The position numbers and the translations under genes were made by a program. 64,000 bases of DNA. Origin: Stutzerimonas nitrititolerans. GTDB taxonomy: Bacteria; Pseudomonadota; Gammaproteobacteria; Pseudomonadales; Pseudomonadaceae. The notes under the pieces were generated by a model. That model was not told the origin of the DNA, ran no database searches, and saw nothing but the letters and a program-made list of their open reading frames with translations. Location: assembly GCF_003696285.1 (NCBI RefSeq), contig NZ_RFFL01000005.1:119736-183735 (forward strand), written 5' to 3'. Positions 57,372 through 64,000 of this stretch are shown here, in pieces. The first letter of the stretch is position 1. Each line of letters starts with the position of its first letter.

Positions 57372-57386
57372 GCAACATCGGTGCCA
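57372..57386 (-). promoter_or_regulatory. Sigma-54 promoter of the fliE operon
   Basis: Minus-strand TGGCAC-CGATG-TTGC is a full match to the conserved sigma-54 positions, about 58 nt ahead of the fliE start. A 13-bp palindrome (GAGCACAGTGCTC, 57355-57367) overlaps the expected start of transcription. Confidence 0.88.
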
Positions 57387-57596
57387 GGAAAAAAAGAAGC
57401 TGGAATATCGGTAAGCGAAACAGGCCGCTGCTCGCCGTGCGTCGGCCTCGGTCCGGCGCTCGCCCGACTGTAATGTCGATCGGGACGCCGGCTGTATCGT
57501 GACGCACAGAGCCGGGCCGCTTAGGCTAAGACCCCTCGCACGTGCTCTGACTCCATACACCGGGGCCAGGGCCAGCCAAGAACAACAAGGACAACC

Positions 57597-58778
57597 ATGA
57601 CCATCCGCACGCTATCGCGCCCCCTTGCCGAGAGCTCGCCGTCGACGATTGTCGCCGGCTTCATTGCCATGCTGACCGGCTATACCAGCTCGTTGGTGCT
57701 GATGTTCCAGGCCGGCCAGGCAGCCGGCTTGAGCGGCGCGCAGATTTCATCCTGGATCTGGGCGCTGTCCATCGGCATGGCGATCTGCAGCATCGGGCTT
57801 TCCCTGCGCTACCGCACGCCGGTGGTGATCGCCTGGTCGACACCGGGGGCGGCCCTGCTGATCACCAGCCTGCCGGGCGTTCCCTACGGCGAAGCCATCG
57901 GCGCCTTCATCTTCGCTTCGGCGCTGATCGCCCTGTGCGGCCTGACCGGCAGCTTCGAGCGCCTGATGCGCCGCGTGCCGGCCTCGTTGGCCGCCGCCCT
58001 GCTGGCCGGCGTGCTGTTCAATATCGGTATCGAGATCTTCCGCGCGGTGGAAGTGCAGCCGGTGCTGGTGCTGGGCATGTTCTTCAGCTACCTGCTGGCC
58101 AAACGGCTGCTGCCTCGCTACGCAGTGCTCTGCGCGCTGCTGGTCGGCTGCCTGATCGCCGGCCTGTCGGGTCTGCTGGATTTCCAGCGTTTCAGCCTGC
58201 AGGTGGCGGCGCCGGTATGGACCACGCCGTCATTGTCCCTTGCCGCGATCTTCAGCATCGGCATTCCGCTGTTCGTCATCGCCATGGCCTCGCAGAACAT
58301 GCCGGGGCTGGCCGTGCTGCGCGCCGAAGGCTACGACGCGCCCGCTTCACCGCTGATCTCGGTGACCGGCATCGCCTCGGTGCTGCTGGCGCCCTTCGGC
58401 TCCCACGGTATCCACCTGGCGGCCATCACCATGGCCATCTGCGCCGGCCCCGAGGCTCACCCGGACCGCTCCAAACGTTACACCGCTGCTGTCTGGTGCG
58501 GGGTGTTCTACGGCATCGCCGGGATCTTCGGCGCGACCCTGGCGGCGCTGTTCGCCGCCTTTCCAGCGGCGCTGGTGCTGTCCATCGCAGCGCTGGCATT
58601 GCTCGGCTCGATCGGCTCGGGGCTGACACAGGCCATGCAGACGCCCCATGAGCGCGAGGCGGCGCTGATCACATTCATGGTGACGGCGTCGGGGTTGACG
58701 CTGTTTGGGATTGGGGCGGCGTTGTGGGGGTTGATTGCGGGGGTGGTGACGTTGGTGATCTTGGGGAGACGGGATTGA
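57597..58778 (+). CDS. BenE-family benzoate/H+ symporter
   Basis: 393 aa with about 11-12 hydrophobic segments. The BenE pattern AGFIAMLTGYTSSLVLMFQA and VVIAWSTPGAALLITSLPGV near the N-terminus, and SQNMPGLAVLRAEGY and APFGSHGIHLAAITMAICAG in the middle, fit the family of aromatic-acid importers. No ben catabolic genes are in the window, so the substrate is uncertain. From about 58675 the codons switch sharply to G-ending ones (GGG, TTG, GCG, GTG), unlike the C-ending usage before. Divergent from fliE. Confidence 0.87.
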   Translation: MTIRTLSRPLAESSPSTIVAGFIAMLTGYTSSLVLMFQAGQAAGLSGAQISSWIWALSIGMAICSIGLSLRYRTPVVIAWSTPGAALLITSLPGVPYGEAIGAFIFASALIALCGLTGSFERLMRRVPASLAAALLAGVLFNIGIEIFRAVEVQPVLVLGMFFSYLLAKRLLPRYAVLCALLVGCLIAGLSGLLDFQRFSLQVAAPVWTTPSLSLAAIFSIGIPLFVIAMASQNMPGLAVLRAEGYDAPASPLISVTGIASVLLAPFGSHGIHLAAITMAICAGPEAHPDRSKRYTAAVWCGVFYGIAGIFGATLAALFAAFPAALVLSIAALALLGSIGSGLTQAMQTPHEREAALITFMVTASGLTLFGIGAALWGLIAGVVTLVILGRRD

Positions 58779-59528
58779 GAATTTCTCTAGCTGGAGCTGG
58801 GGTGTCGTTCTGAATCGCTGTGCCGGGATGATTTCCGAGTAGGTTGATAGTTCTGGTTTCGGCCACCCGGCCGACCTACTTTTTCCAGTCGCGGAAAAAG
58901 TAGGCAAAAACGCTTGCCCCTACATACGGCCCTGCGCTTCGCGCAGGGTTCGTTCACTCCATCACTGCTCCAGGGGTCGGCTTACAAGGGCCTTCCATGG
59001 CCCTTTAAGCGGGGACGCCTAGTCCTTTCGCGGCATCCTTGCCGCTCAACCCCTTACACAGCGACTCCGTTCACCCTCCTGAAAAGGGCGTTTGCTGTCG
59101 TCTGTTAGTTCGCGCAAGAAAAAAGCAAAGCCAACCAAGCAAACACTAGCGACCTTTCAGGCGACTCGGACTCCGTTCCCCGTCAGTAGGCTGAGTGGAG
59201 GTGTTGCGCAGGGGGCCGCGAGGCATGGACGCCGGACGAGGAACGAAGGGCGGGGCCGCCTAGGCAGGGACGCCCCTTCGTGACGGCCCCCGGAGCGGCA
59301 CCGGAAGGAGGGAAGTCTGGCCGCAGGCCAGACCCGGATGTCGGGGTGGCCTTCTCTTTGGTTACTTTCTCTTGGCCAAACAAGAGCAACGAAGCGAAGC
59401 GGAGTAACAGCCGCAGGCTGGCCCGAAGGGCGAGCGTAGCGAGTCATGTGACTCGGCCGGGGGGCCGAAAAAAGAAGCGTCAGAAAACGCGGTAATCGCC
59501 TTAACCACCGGCACTTAAAAACCAAAAC
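58779..59528. repeat. Repeat-rich intergenic spacer of short hairpins (750 bp)
   Basis: No real gene is seen. The region is a mosaic of small inverted repeats: CTACTTTTTCC/GGAAAAAGTAG (58876-58903), CCCTGCGC/GCGCAGGG (58930-58948), AAGGGCC/GGCCCTT (58986-59105 side), GTCTGGCC/GGCCAGAC (59315-59333) and CGGCCGGGGGGCCG near 59455. Phrases such as AAAGTAGGCAAAAACGC and TTGGTTACTTTCTCTTGGCC look like the dispersed intergenic sequences often seen many times per Pseudomonas genome. Several short frames translate to Arg/Pro/Ser-rich peptides and are not credible. Confidence 0.6.
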
Positions 59529-60290
59529 CTAAATCGCTGTAGCCCCACCATCCACCGTCAACGCATGCCCAGTGGTGAAAGCCGCCCCGTCACAGCACAA
59601 ATACATCACCGCAGCCGCCACCTCCTCGACCTTCCCCACCCGCCCCACTGGGTGCATGGCGGCCGCAAACTCCGCCTTGCGCGGGTCCGCCTCGTAGGCG
59701 CGACGAAACATATCGGTATCGATCACCGCCGGACACACCGCATTCACACGAATGCCCTTCTTGGCATACTCGATCGCCGCCGACTTGGTCAGCCCGATCA
59801 CCGCATGCTTGGAGGCCGCATAGATACTCATCTTCGGCGCCGCGCCCAGTCCCGCCACCGACGCCGTATTGACGATCGCCCCGCCACCCTGGGCGAGCAT
59901 CACCGGCAACTGGTACTTCATGCACAACCAGACGCCCTTGACGTTGACGCTCATGATGGCGTCGAACTCCGCCTCGCTGCCTTCGGCCAACCGCCCCTGC
60001 TCGATTTCGATGCCGGCATTGTTGAAGGCGTAATCGAGCCGCCCGTAACAGCTCAGCACCCGCTCGATCATGCCGCGAACCTGCTCGTCACGTGTCACGT
60101 CGCAGCCGATGAACAGCGCCTCGCCACCGGCGGCGCGAATCTCCGCCACGCAGGCTTCGCCGCCGAGCTCATCGAGATCGGCAACCGCCACTTTCAACCC
60201 CTGGGCCGCAAACGCCAGCGCCGTGGCACGGCCGATGCCCGCCGCCGCGCCCGTTACCAGGGCCACTTGCCCAGAAAAAGACATGCTCAT
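59529..60290 (-). CDS. SDR-family NAD(P)-dependent dehydrogenase
   Basis: 253 aa classical short-chain dehydrogenase. Cofactor motif VTGAAAGIGRATALA, DVTRDEQV, NNAG (YAFNNAGIEIE), catalytic Ser in NTASVAGLG, and YAASKHA with Tyr/Lys. The C-terminal SDR phrase reads GHALTVDGGATAI. Two close ATGs (60290, 60284) are possible starts. Its last 45 or so codons are unusually G-ending. Substrate unknown. It is divergent from the CurA-like gene. Confidence 0.92.
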   Translation of the reverse strand: MSMSFSGQVALVTGAAAGIGRATALAFAAQGLKVAVADLDELGGEACVAEIRAAGGEALFIGCDVTRDEQVRGMIERVLSCYGRLDYAFNNAGIEIEQGRLAEGSEAEFDAIMSVNVKGVWLCMKYQLPVMLAQGGGAIVNTASVAGLGAAPKMSIYAASKHAVIGLTKSAAIEYAKKGIRVNAVCPAVIDTDMFRRAYEADPRKAEFAAAMHPVGRVGKVEEVAAAVMYLCCDGAAFTTGHALTVDGGATAI

Positions 60291-60500
60291 GCTGGAAATC
60301 CTGCTCGAATCGAAAAGACGCGGCACAAACGTGACCGCGAACGCAATACCGGTCATGGTTATACCGTCATCGCCCGCCTCGATTAAGCGCCATCCCGCGA
60401 TATCACCCAGGCGGATGCCCCTGTATTTCGAACTTCCTTCCTTGCTTGCAGCAATGCCGTTGGCGGGCTAAACCAGACTTTTGCCCAATCGGAGGCGTCC

Positions 60501-61502
60501 ATGAACATCAAGAACCGGCAATTCCTGCTGGCCCAGCGCCCGGTCGGCGCGCCAACACGTGAGACCTTCGACTTCACCGAGATCGAACTGGGTGAGCCCG
60601 GACCCAAGCAGATACTGGTGAAGAACGAGTACCTCTCCATCGACCCCGCCATGCGCGGCTGGATGAACGATGCCAAGTCCTACATTCCGCCGGTCGGGAT
60701 AGGCGAAGTGATGCGCGCGCTGGGCGTCGGCCGGGTCGTCGCCTCGCAGCATCCGGATTTCAAGGAAGGCGATTACGTCAACGGTGCCCTGGGTGTTCAG
60801 GATTACTTCCTCGGCGAGCCGAGAGGCTTCTACAAGGTCGACCCCGACCAGGCGCCGCTGCCGCGCTACCTTTCGGCGCTGGGCATGACCGGCATGACGG
60901 CCTACTTCGCCCTGCTGGCCGTGGGCGAACCCAAGGCGGGCGAGACGGTGGTGATTTCCGGCGCAGCCGGGGCCGTCGGCAGCGTGGCCGGGCAGATCGC
61001 GAAGATAAAGGGCTGCCGCGTAGTGGGCATCGCCGGCGGTGCCGACAAATGCCGCTTTCTCACCGAAAAACTCGGCTTCGACGCCGCCATCGACTACAAG
61101 AACGAAGAGCTGGCAGCAGCCCTCAAGCGGGACTGTCCGAAAGGCGTCGACGTCTATTTCGACAACGTCGGCGGCGACATCCTCGATGCGGTGCTGAGCC
61201 GTATCAGCGTCGGTGCCCGAGTGGTGATCTGCGGCGCGATCAGCCAGTACAACAACAAGGACGCCATCAAGGGGCCGGCCAACTACCTGTCGCTGCTGGT
61301 CAACCGCGCACGCATGCAGGGCATGGTCGTCACCGACTACGTCGCCCGCTACCCCGAAGCCATGCAGGAAATGGCCGGATGGCTCCAGAGCGGTCAGCTG
61401 AAGAGCAAGGAGGACATCGTCGAGGGGCTGGAAACCTTCCCCGAGACGCTGATGAAGCTGTTCACCGGCGGAAACTTCGGCAAGCTGGTGTTGAAGGTCT
61501 GA
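60501..61502 (+). CDS. NADPH-dependent alkenal/one oxidoreductase (CurA-like MDR)
   Basis: 333 aa zinc-free medium-chain reductase. The N-terminal part has SIDPAMRGWMNDAKSYIPPV and the Rossmann part ISGAAGAVGSVAGQIAKIKG with IAGGADKCRFL for NADPH. VDVYFDNVGGDILDAVL and VICGAISQYNN are the family's signature phrases (leukotriene B4 12-hydroxydehydrogenase/curcumin reductase group). It reduces alpha,beta-unsaturated carbonyls. Start follows GGAGG. Confidence 0.92.
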   Translation: MNIKNRQFLLAQRPVGAPTRETFDFTEIELGEPGPKQILVKNEYLSIDPAMRGWMNDAKSYIPPVGIGEVMRALGVGRVVASQHPDFKEGDYVNGALGVQDYFLGEPRGFYKVDPDQAPLPRYLSALGMTGMTAYFALLAVGEPKAGETVVISGAAGAVGSVAGQIAKIKGCRVVGIAGGADKCRFLTEKLGFDAAIDYKNEELAAALKRDCPKGVDVYFDNVGGDILDAVLSRISVGARVVICGAISQYNNKDAIKGPANYLSLLVNRARMQGMVVTDYVARYPEAMQEMAGWLQSGQLKSKEDIVEGLETFPETLMKLFTGGNFGKLVLKV

Positions 61503-61539
61503 CCCGTTCCCCAGCTATTCTCGCGTTTCAGCCATAGCC

Positions 61540-61598
61540 TGTAGGGCTGAATTTATTCAGCCACGAAATGCGCAAAGCCGAATAAATTCGACTCTACA
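61540..61598. repeat. Long imperfect inverted repeat between the CurA-like gene and pyrF
   Basis: The left arm TGTAGGGCTGAATTTATTCAG (61540-61560, continuing CC) pairs with the right arm GCCGAATAAATTCGACTCTACA-type sequence ending at 61598, across about 14 nt, with four mismatches. It lies between two convergent genes and could act as a bidirectional terminator. Its AT-rich GAATTTATTC core in a GC-rich genome marks it as a likely dispersed palindromic repeat. Confidence 0.7.
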
Positions 61599-61616
61599 GT
61601 TCCTGCGGCATGAACG

Positions 61617-62327
61617 TTATGACCGGGAAACAGGCTCAAGCTCAGCCACCACGGCAGCCAGCGCCTGCGCCGGATCAGCCGCCTGGGCGATGGGGCGGCC
61701 GATGACCAGATAGTCGGAGCCTGCTGTCATCGCCTCGGCTGGCGTCAGGATGCGGCGCTGATCATCCGCCGTGCTACCAGCAGGCCGAATCCCCGGCGTG
61801 ACCAGCGCGAGCTGCGGGTACGCCGACTTCAGCGCCGGGGCCTCCTGTGCCGAACAGACCAGACCATCGAGGCCGGCGGTCGCCGCCAGGCCGGCCAGGC
61901 GCAGTACCTGTTCCTGCGGCTGGACGTCCAGCCCGATGCCGGCCAGGTCGGCCTGCTCCATGCTGGTCAGTACCGTCACGCCGATCAGCAGCGGTTGCGG
62001 CCCGCTGCTCTTGTCGAGAATCTCCCGGCAGGCCGCCATCATCCGTGCACCACCGGAACAATGCACGTTGACCATCCAGACGCCCAGCTCCGCCGCGGCC
62101 TTGATCGCCATCGCCGTGGTATTGGGAATGTCGTGGAACTTGAGGTCGAGGAATACTTCGAAACCCTTGGCGCGCAAATCCTCGACCACCGCGGGGCCGC
62201 ATCGGGTGAACAGTTCCTTGCCGACCTTGACCCGGCACAGCGCTGGATCGAGCTGCCCGGCCAGCACCAGCGCGGCATCACGGGAAGGAAAATCAAGCGC
62301 AACGATGATCGGGGTCTGGCAGGTCAT
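61617..62327 (-). CDS. pyrF: Orotidine 5'-phosphate decarboxylase
   Basis: 236 aa TIM barrel, last step of UMP synthesis. Signature residues: [13 protein letters not shown] at the start, [17 protein letters not shown] (catalytic Asp-Lys-Asp), and [21 protein letters not shown] near the phosphate site. Normal length and start. Divergent from the DUF2897 gene, as in other pseudomonads. Confidence 0.97.
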   Translation of the reverse strand: MTCQTPIIVALDFPSRDAALVLAGQLDPALCRVKVGKELFTRCGPAVVEDLRAKGFEVFLDLKFHDIPNTTAMAIKAAAELGVWMVNVHCSGGARMMAACREILDKSSGPQPLLIGVTVLTSMEQADLAGIGLDVQPQEQVLRLAGLAATAGLDGLVCSAQEAPALKSAYPQLALVTPGIRPAGSTADDQRRILTPAEAMTAGSDYLVIGRPIAQAADPAQALAAVVAELEPVSRS

Positions 62328-62505
62328 GGCGGGGTCCTCGGCGAAATTCGGCGCGCATTGTCGCAGAAAATCCCCCGCTCCGACGACGGCTCAGCCACGC
62401 GGACAGCGCTGAAACCTCAGCAGCCCCTGGCCCCTCGATCACAGCTATGATTCAACCTACGGCCACGCCGCAGGCCGGCCATCACAAACCCTCAGGAGAA
62501 TCCGC

Positions 62506-62673
62506 ATGCCCTGGTACATCTGGCTGTTGCTGTTCGTGGTGCTTGGTTCGATCGTCGGCGGCCTGCTGCTGTTGCGTTCGTCGGCACGCAAGATTCCGCT
62601 GACCGAGGAGCAGAAACAGAGGATCGCCCAGCGCAATGCCGAAGCCGACGCGGAAGACGCACGAAATCGCTAG
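62506..62673 (+). CDS. DUF2897 membrane microprotein
   Basis: 55 aa. One transmembrane helix at the N-terminus (MPWYIWLLLFVVLGSIVGGL), then a short charged cytoplasmic tail (PLTEEQKQRIAQRNAEADAE). AGGAG stands 8 nt before the ATG. It matches the DUF2897 family found next to pyrF. Function unknown. Confidence 0.85.
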   Translation: MPWYIWLLLFVVLGSIVGGLLLLRSSARKIPLTEEQKQRIAQRNAEADAEDARNR

Positions 62674-62808
62674 GCCGGCTTTGCGCACACACGTGTCTCC
62701 CAATACAGCGTGTCCAGCCATTCGTCTCGCAAAAAGCTGACCGACCAGTCAGTAGTGGCATTATGATGTCTCACCGGTGATCATTCTTCGATCCCGAAGG
62801 ACGAATGA

Positions 62809-64000
62809 ATGACCGCACCCTCCTCCAACCCTGGCGTGACGCGGAGCAAGGCCCAGGCCGTGTTCGCGCGTCGCATACTGCCGGCCATGATCGGCTTGCT
62901 GGCGTTCGCATTGCTGGCCGCCGCCACAGCGCTGGTGCAGATAGCGACCAGGCTCGACCGCGACGCCCTCGATCAGAGCCGCTTCCTTGCCGGCATGGCC
63001 CTGGATGCTCAGCAACGCTGGATACAGCGCGCCAACGTGGACAATGCCTTCTGGGGCGACGCCTACGCGAACCTGCACCGCCAGACGAACCTGGACTGGG
63101 CCTATCACCAGGAGAATCTCGGCCCCACGCTCTACCGTGACTTCGGCTATGAGGCCGTGCTGGTGATCGATGGCCAGGGTGAAACTCGCTATTCGGTGAT
63201 TCGCGGTGAACTGCAGACGCTCGATGCCAAGCAATGGCTGGATGGCGGGCTGCAACAACTGCTCGAGCGGGCTCGTGAAGCGGTACGCAACGGCGAAGCA
63301 GCGGCCGGCCTGTTGCGAGCCGGAGGCACGCCTGCGATGGTGTCCGCCTCGGTGATGACCACCGCAGGCAGCGACGTGGAAGAAGTGCCCGGTCCGGCCT
63401 CGATCCTGCTGTTCGTCGATCTGCTCGACGCCAAGCGCTTGCTGGAGCTCGGCGCCGCTCACGCGGTCCCAGGACTACGGATCGCTTCGGACACCGAACC
63501 CGCGGCCGAGGCGCTGATCGAGCGGGCGCTGGCGGACGCCAGTCCGATACGCTTCACCTGGTCACCGGCCCACCCGGGCCGTCATCTGCTGTGGACCACA
63601 CTGCCGATCCTCGCTGCCGTTGCCCTGGGTCTCGGACTGCTGGCCTGGCTGCTACTGCAGCAGGGATTGAAAACCGTGAAGATTCTGGACGCCAGCTATG
63701 CACGACTGTCATCCAGCCGCGCCGCGCTGGCCGCCAGCGAAAAGCGCTTTCGGGACGTAGCCGAGTCGGCCTCCGACTGGCTCTGGGAAATCGACCGGAA
63801 CACCTGCCTGACGTACCTTTCCAGCCGCTTCGAAGAAATCACCGGGCACTCCCGGAGCAACTGGCTGGGCAGACCGATGGCCGAACTGCTGAATGCCGAC
63901 GAAACGACATTGCGAGACTGGCTGGCCGCGCCGGATGCCCCCCTGCGCTGCAGCTACCACGCCGCTGATGGCGGCCAGCGGCATTATCGCCTGTCGGCGC
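62809..64000 (+). CDS. CHASE4-like/PAS membrane sensor, probably a c-di-GMP enzyme (truncated by window)
   Basis: 397 codons visible, open to the right edge. Transmembrane helix 1 lies at residues about 24-46 (MIGLLAFALLAAATALVQI). A periplasmic CHASE4-like domain follows (DNAFWGDAYANLHRQTNLDW, LYRDFGYEAVLVIDGQG), then helix 2 near residue 268 (PILAAVALGLGLLAWLLLQQ), a short coiled segment and the start of a PAS domain (RFRDVAESASDWLWEIDRNT). This layout usually continues into GGDEF/EAL domains, but that part is outside the window, so the output activity is an inference. ATG 62809 has AAGGA upstream. Confidence 0.8.
   Translation, partial: MTAPSSNPGVTRSKAQAVFARRILPAMIGLLAFALLAAATALVQIATRLDRDALDQSRFLAGMALDAQQRWIQRANVDNAFWGDAYANLHRQTNLDWAYHQENLGPTLYRDFGYEAVLVIDGQGETRYSVIRGELQTLDAKQWLDGGLQQLLERAREAVRNGEAAAGLLRAGGTPAMVSASVMTTAGSDVEEVPGPASILLFVDLLDAKRLLELGAAHAVPGLRIASDTEPAAEALIERALADASPIRFTWSPAHPGRHLLWTTLPILAAVALGLGLLAWLLLQQGLKTVKILDASYARLSSSRAALAASEKRFRDVAESASDWLWEIDRNTCLTYLSSRFEEITGHSRSNWLGRPMAELLNADETTLRDWLAAPDAPLRCSYHAADGGQRHYRLSA

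Noticed and set aside
59157..59525. 122-codon minus-strand frame rich in Arg, Pro and Ser in the repeat spacer
   Set aside because: Composition is typical of translated intergenic repeats; it lies over hairpins and has no domain.

Overview
The window is chromosomal DNA from a GC-rich gammaproteobacterium of the Pseudomonadaceae. Gene content, gene order and protein sequences (FleQ/FleS/FleR, FleN, MotC/MotD, CheA-CheB-MotCD-ParC-ParP-CheW-DUF2802, HptB/HsbR/HsbA, EarP) point to a Pseudomonas in the broad sense, perhaps the stutzeri group (Stutzerimonas). The genus-level placement is an inference.

Layout. Positions 1-12150 are housekeeping genes on both strands: earP, the 4.5S SRP RNA, a renalase-like flavoprotein, a ZIP transporter, a tRNA-Gly/tRNA-Glu pair, a membrane-anchored unknown, a glutathione transferase, a DUF815 ATPase, glutathione peroxidase, msrB, alaA, htpX, a DUF2959 lipoprotein and tpm. 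Positions 12278-57314 are a 45-kb motility and cytochrome c maturation supercluster, almost all on the minus strand. Read in the direction of transcription (high to low coordinates) it runs fliEFGHIJ, hsbA-hsbR-hptB, fliK, fliLMNOPQR, flhB, flhA, flhF, fleN, fliA, cheYZAB, motCD, parC, parP, cheW, DUF2802, rhodanese, ccmABCDEFGHI, a lipoprotein gene, fliT, fleQ, fleS, fleR. Two inserts run on the plus strand: sodC between flhA and flhB, and a fliK-like/flhB-C-terminal-like pair between the chemotaxis block and ccm. Positions 57597-64000 hold a benE-family transporter, a 750-bp repeat-rich spacer, an SDR dehydrogenase, a CurA-like reductase, pyrF, a DUF2897 microprotein and the start of a CHASE4/PAS sensor cut by the window edge.

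How the genes work together. FleQ, with sigma-54, should start the flagellar cascade. Sequences fitting TGGCAC-N5-TTGC lie at similar distances ahead of fliE, fliL, flhA, fleS and fliK. The fliE and flhA leaders also share a GCGTCAA element at the same distance, and a GTCA-N6-TGAC palindrome lies ahead of fleQ itself. FlhF and FleN set pole and number, FliA drives late genes, CheYZAB/CheW signal to the FliM/FliN switch, ParC/ParP place the arrays at the pole, and MotCD is the second stator.

Most notable points: the fliT-fleQ-fleS-fleR block lies behind ccmI rather than ahead of fliE; CheA carries three near-identical FliM/CheZ-like peptides where a CheY-docking P2 domain would be expected; there is a stand-alone FlhB-CC homologue with its own FliK-like partner; sodC sits inside the export-apparatus genes; and the 3' ends of both genes facing the repeat-rich spacer show the same shift to G-ending codons.
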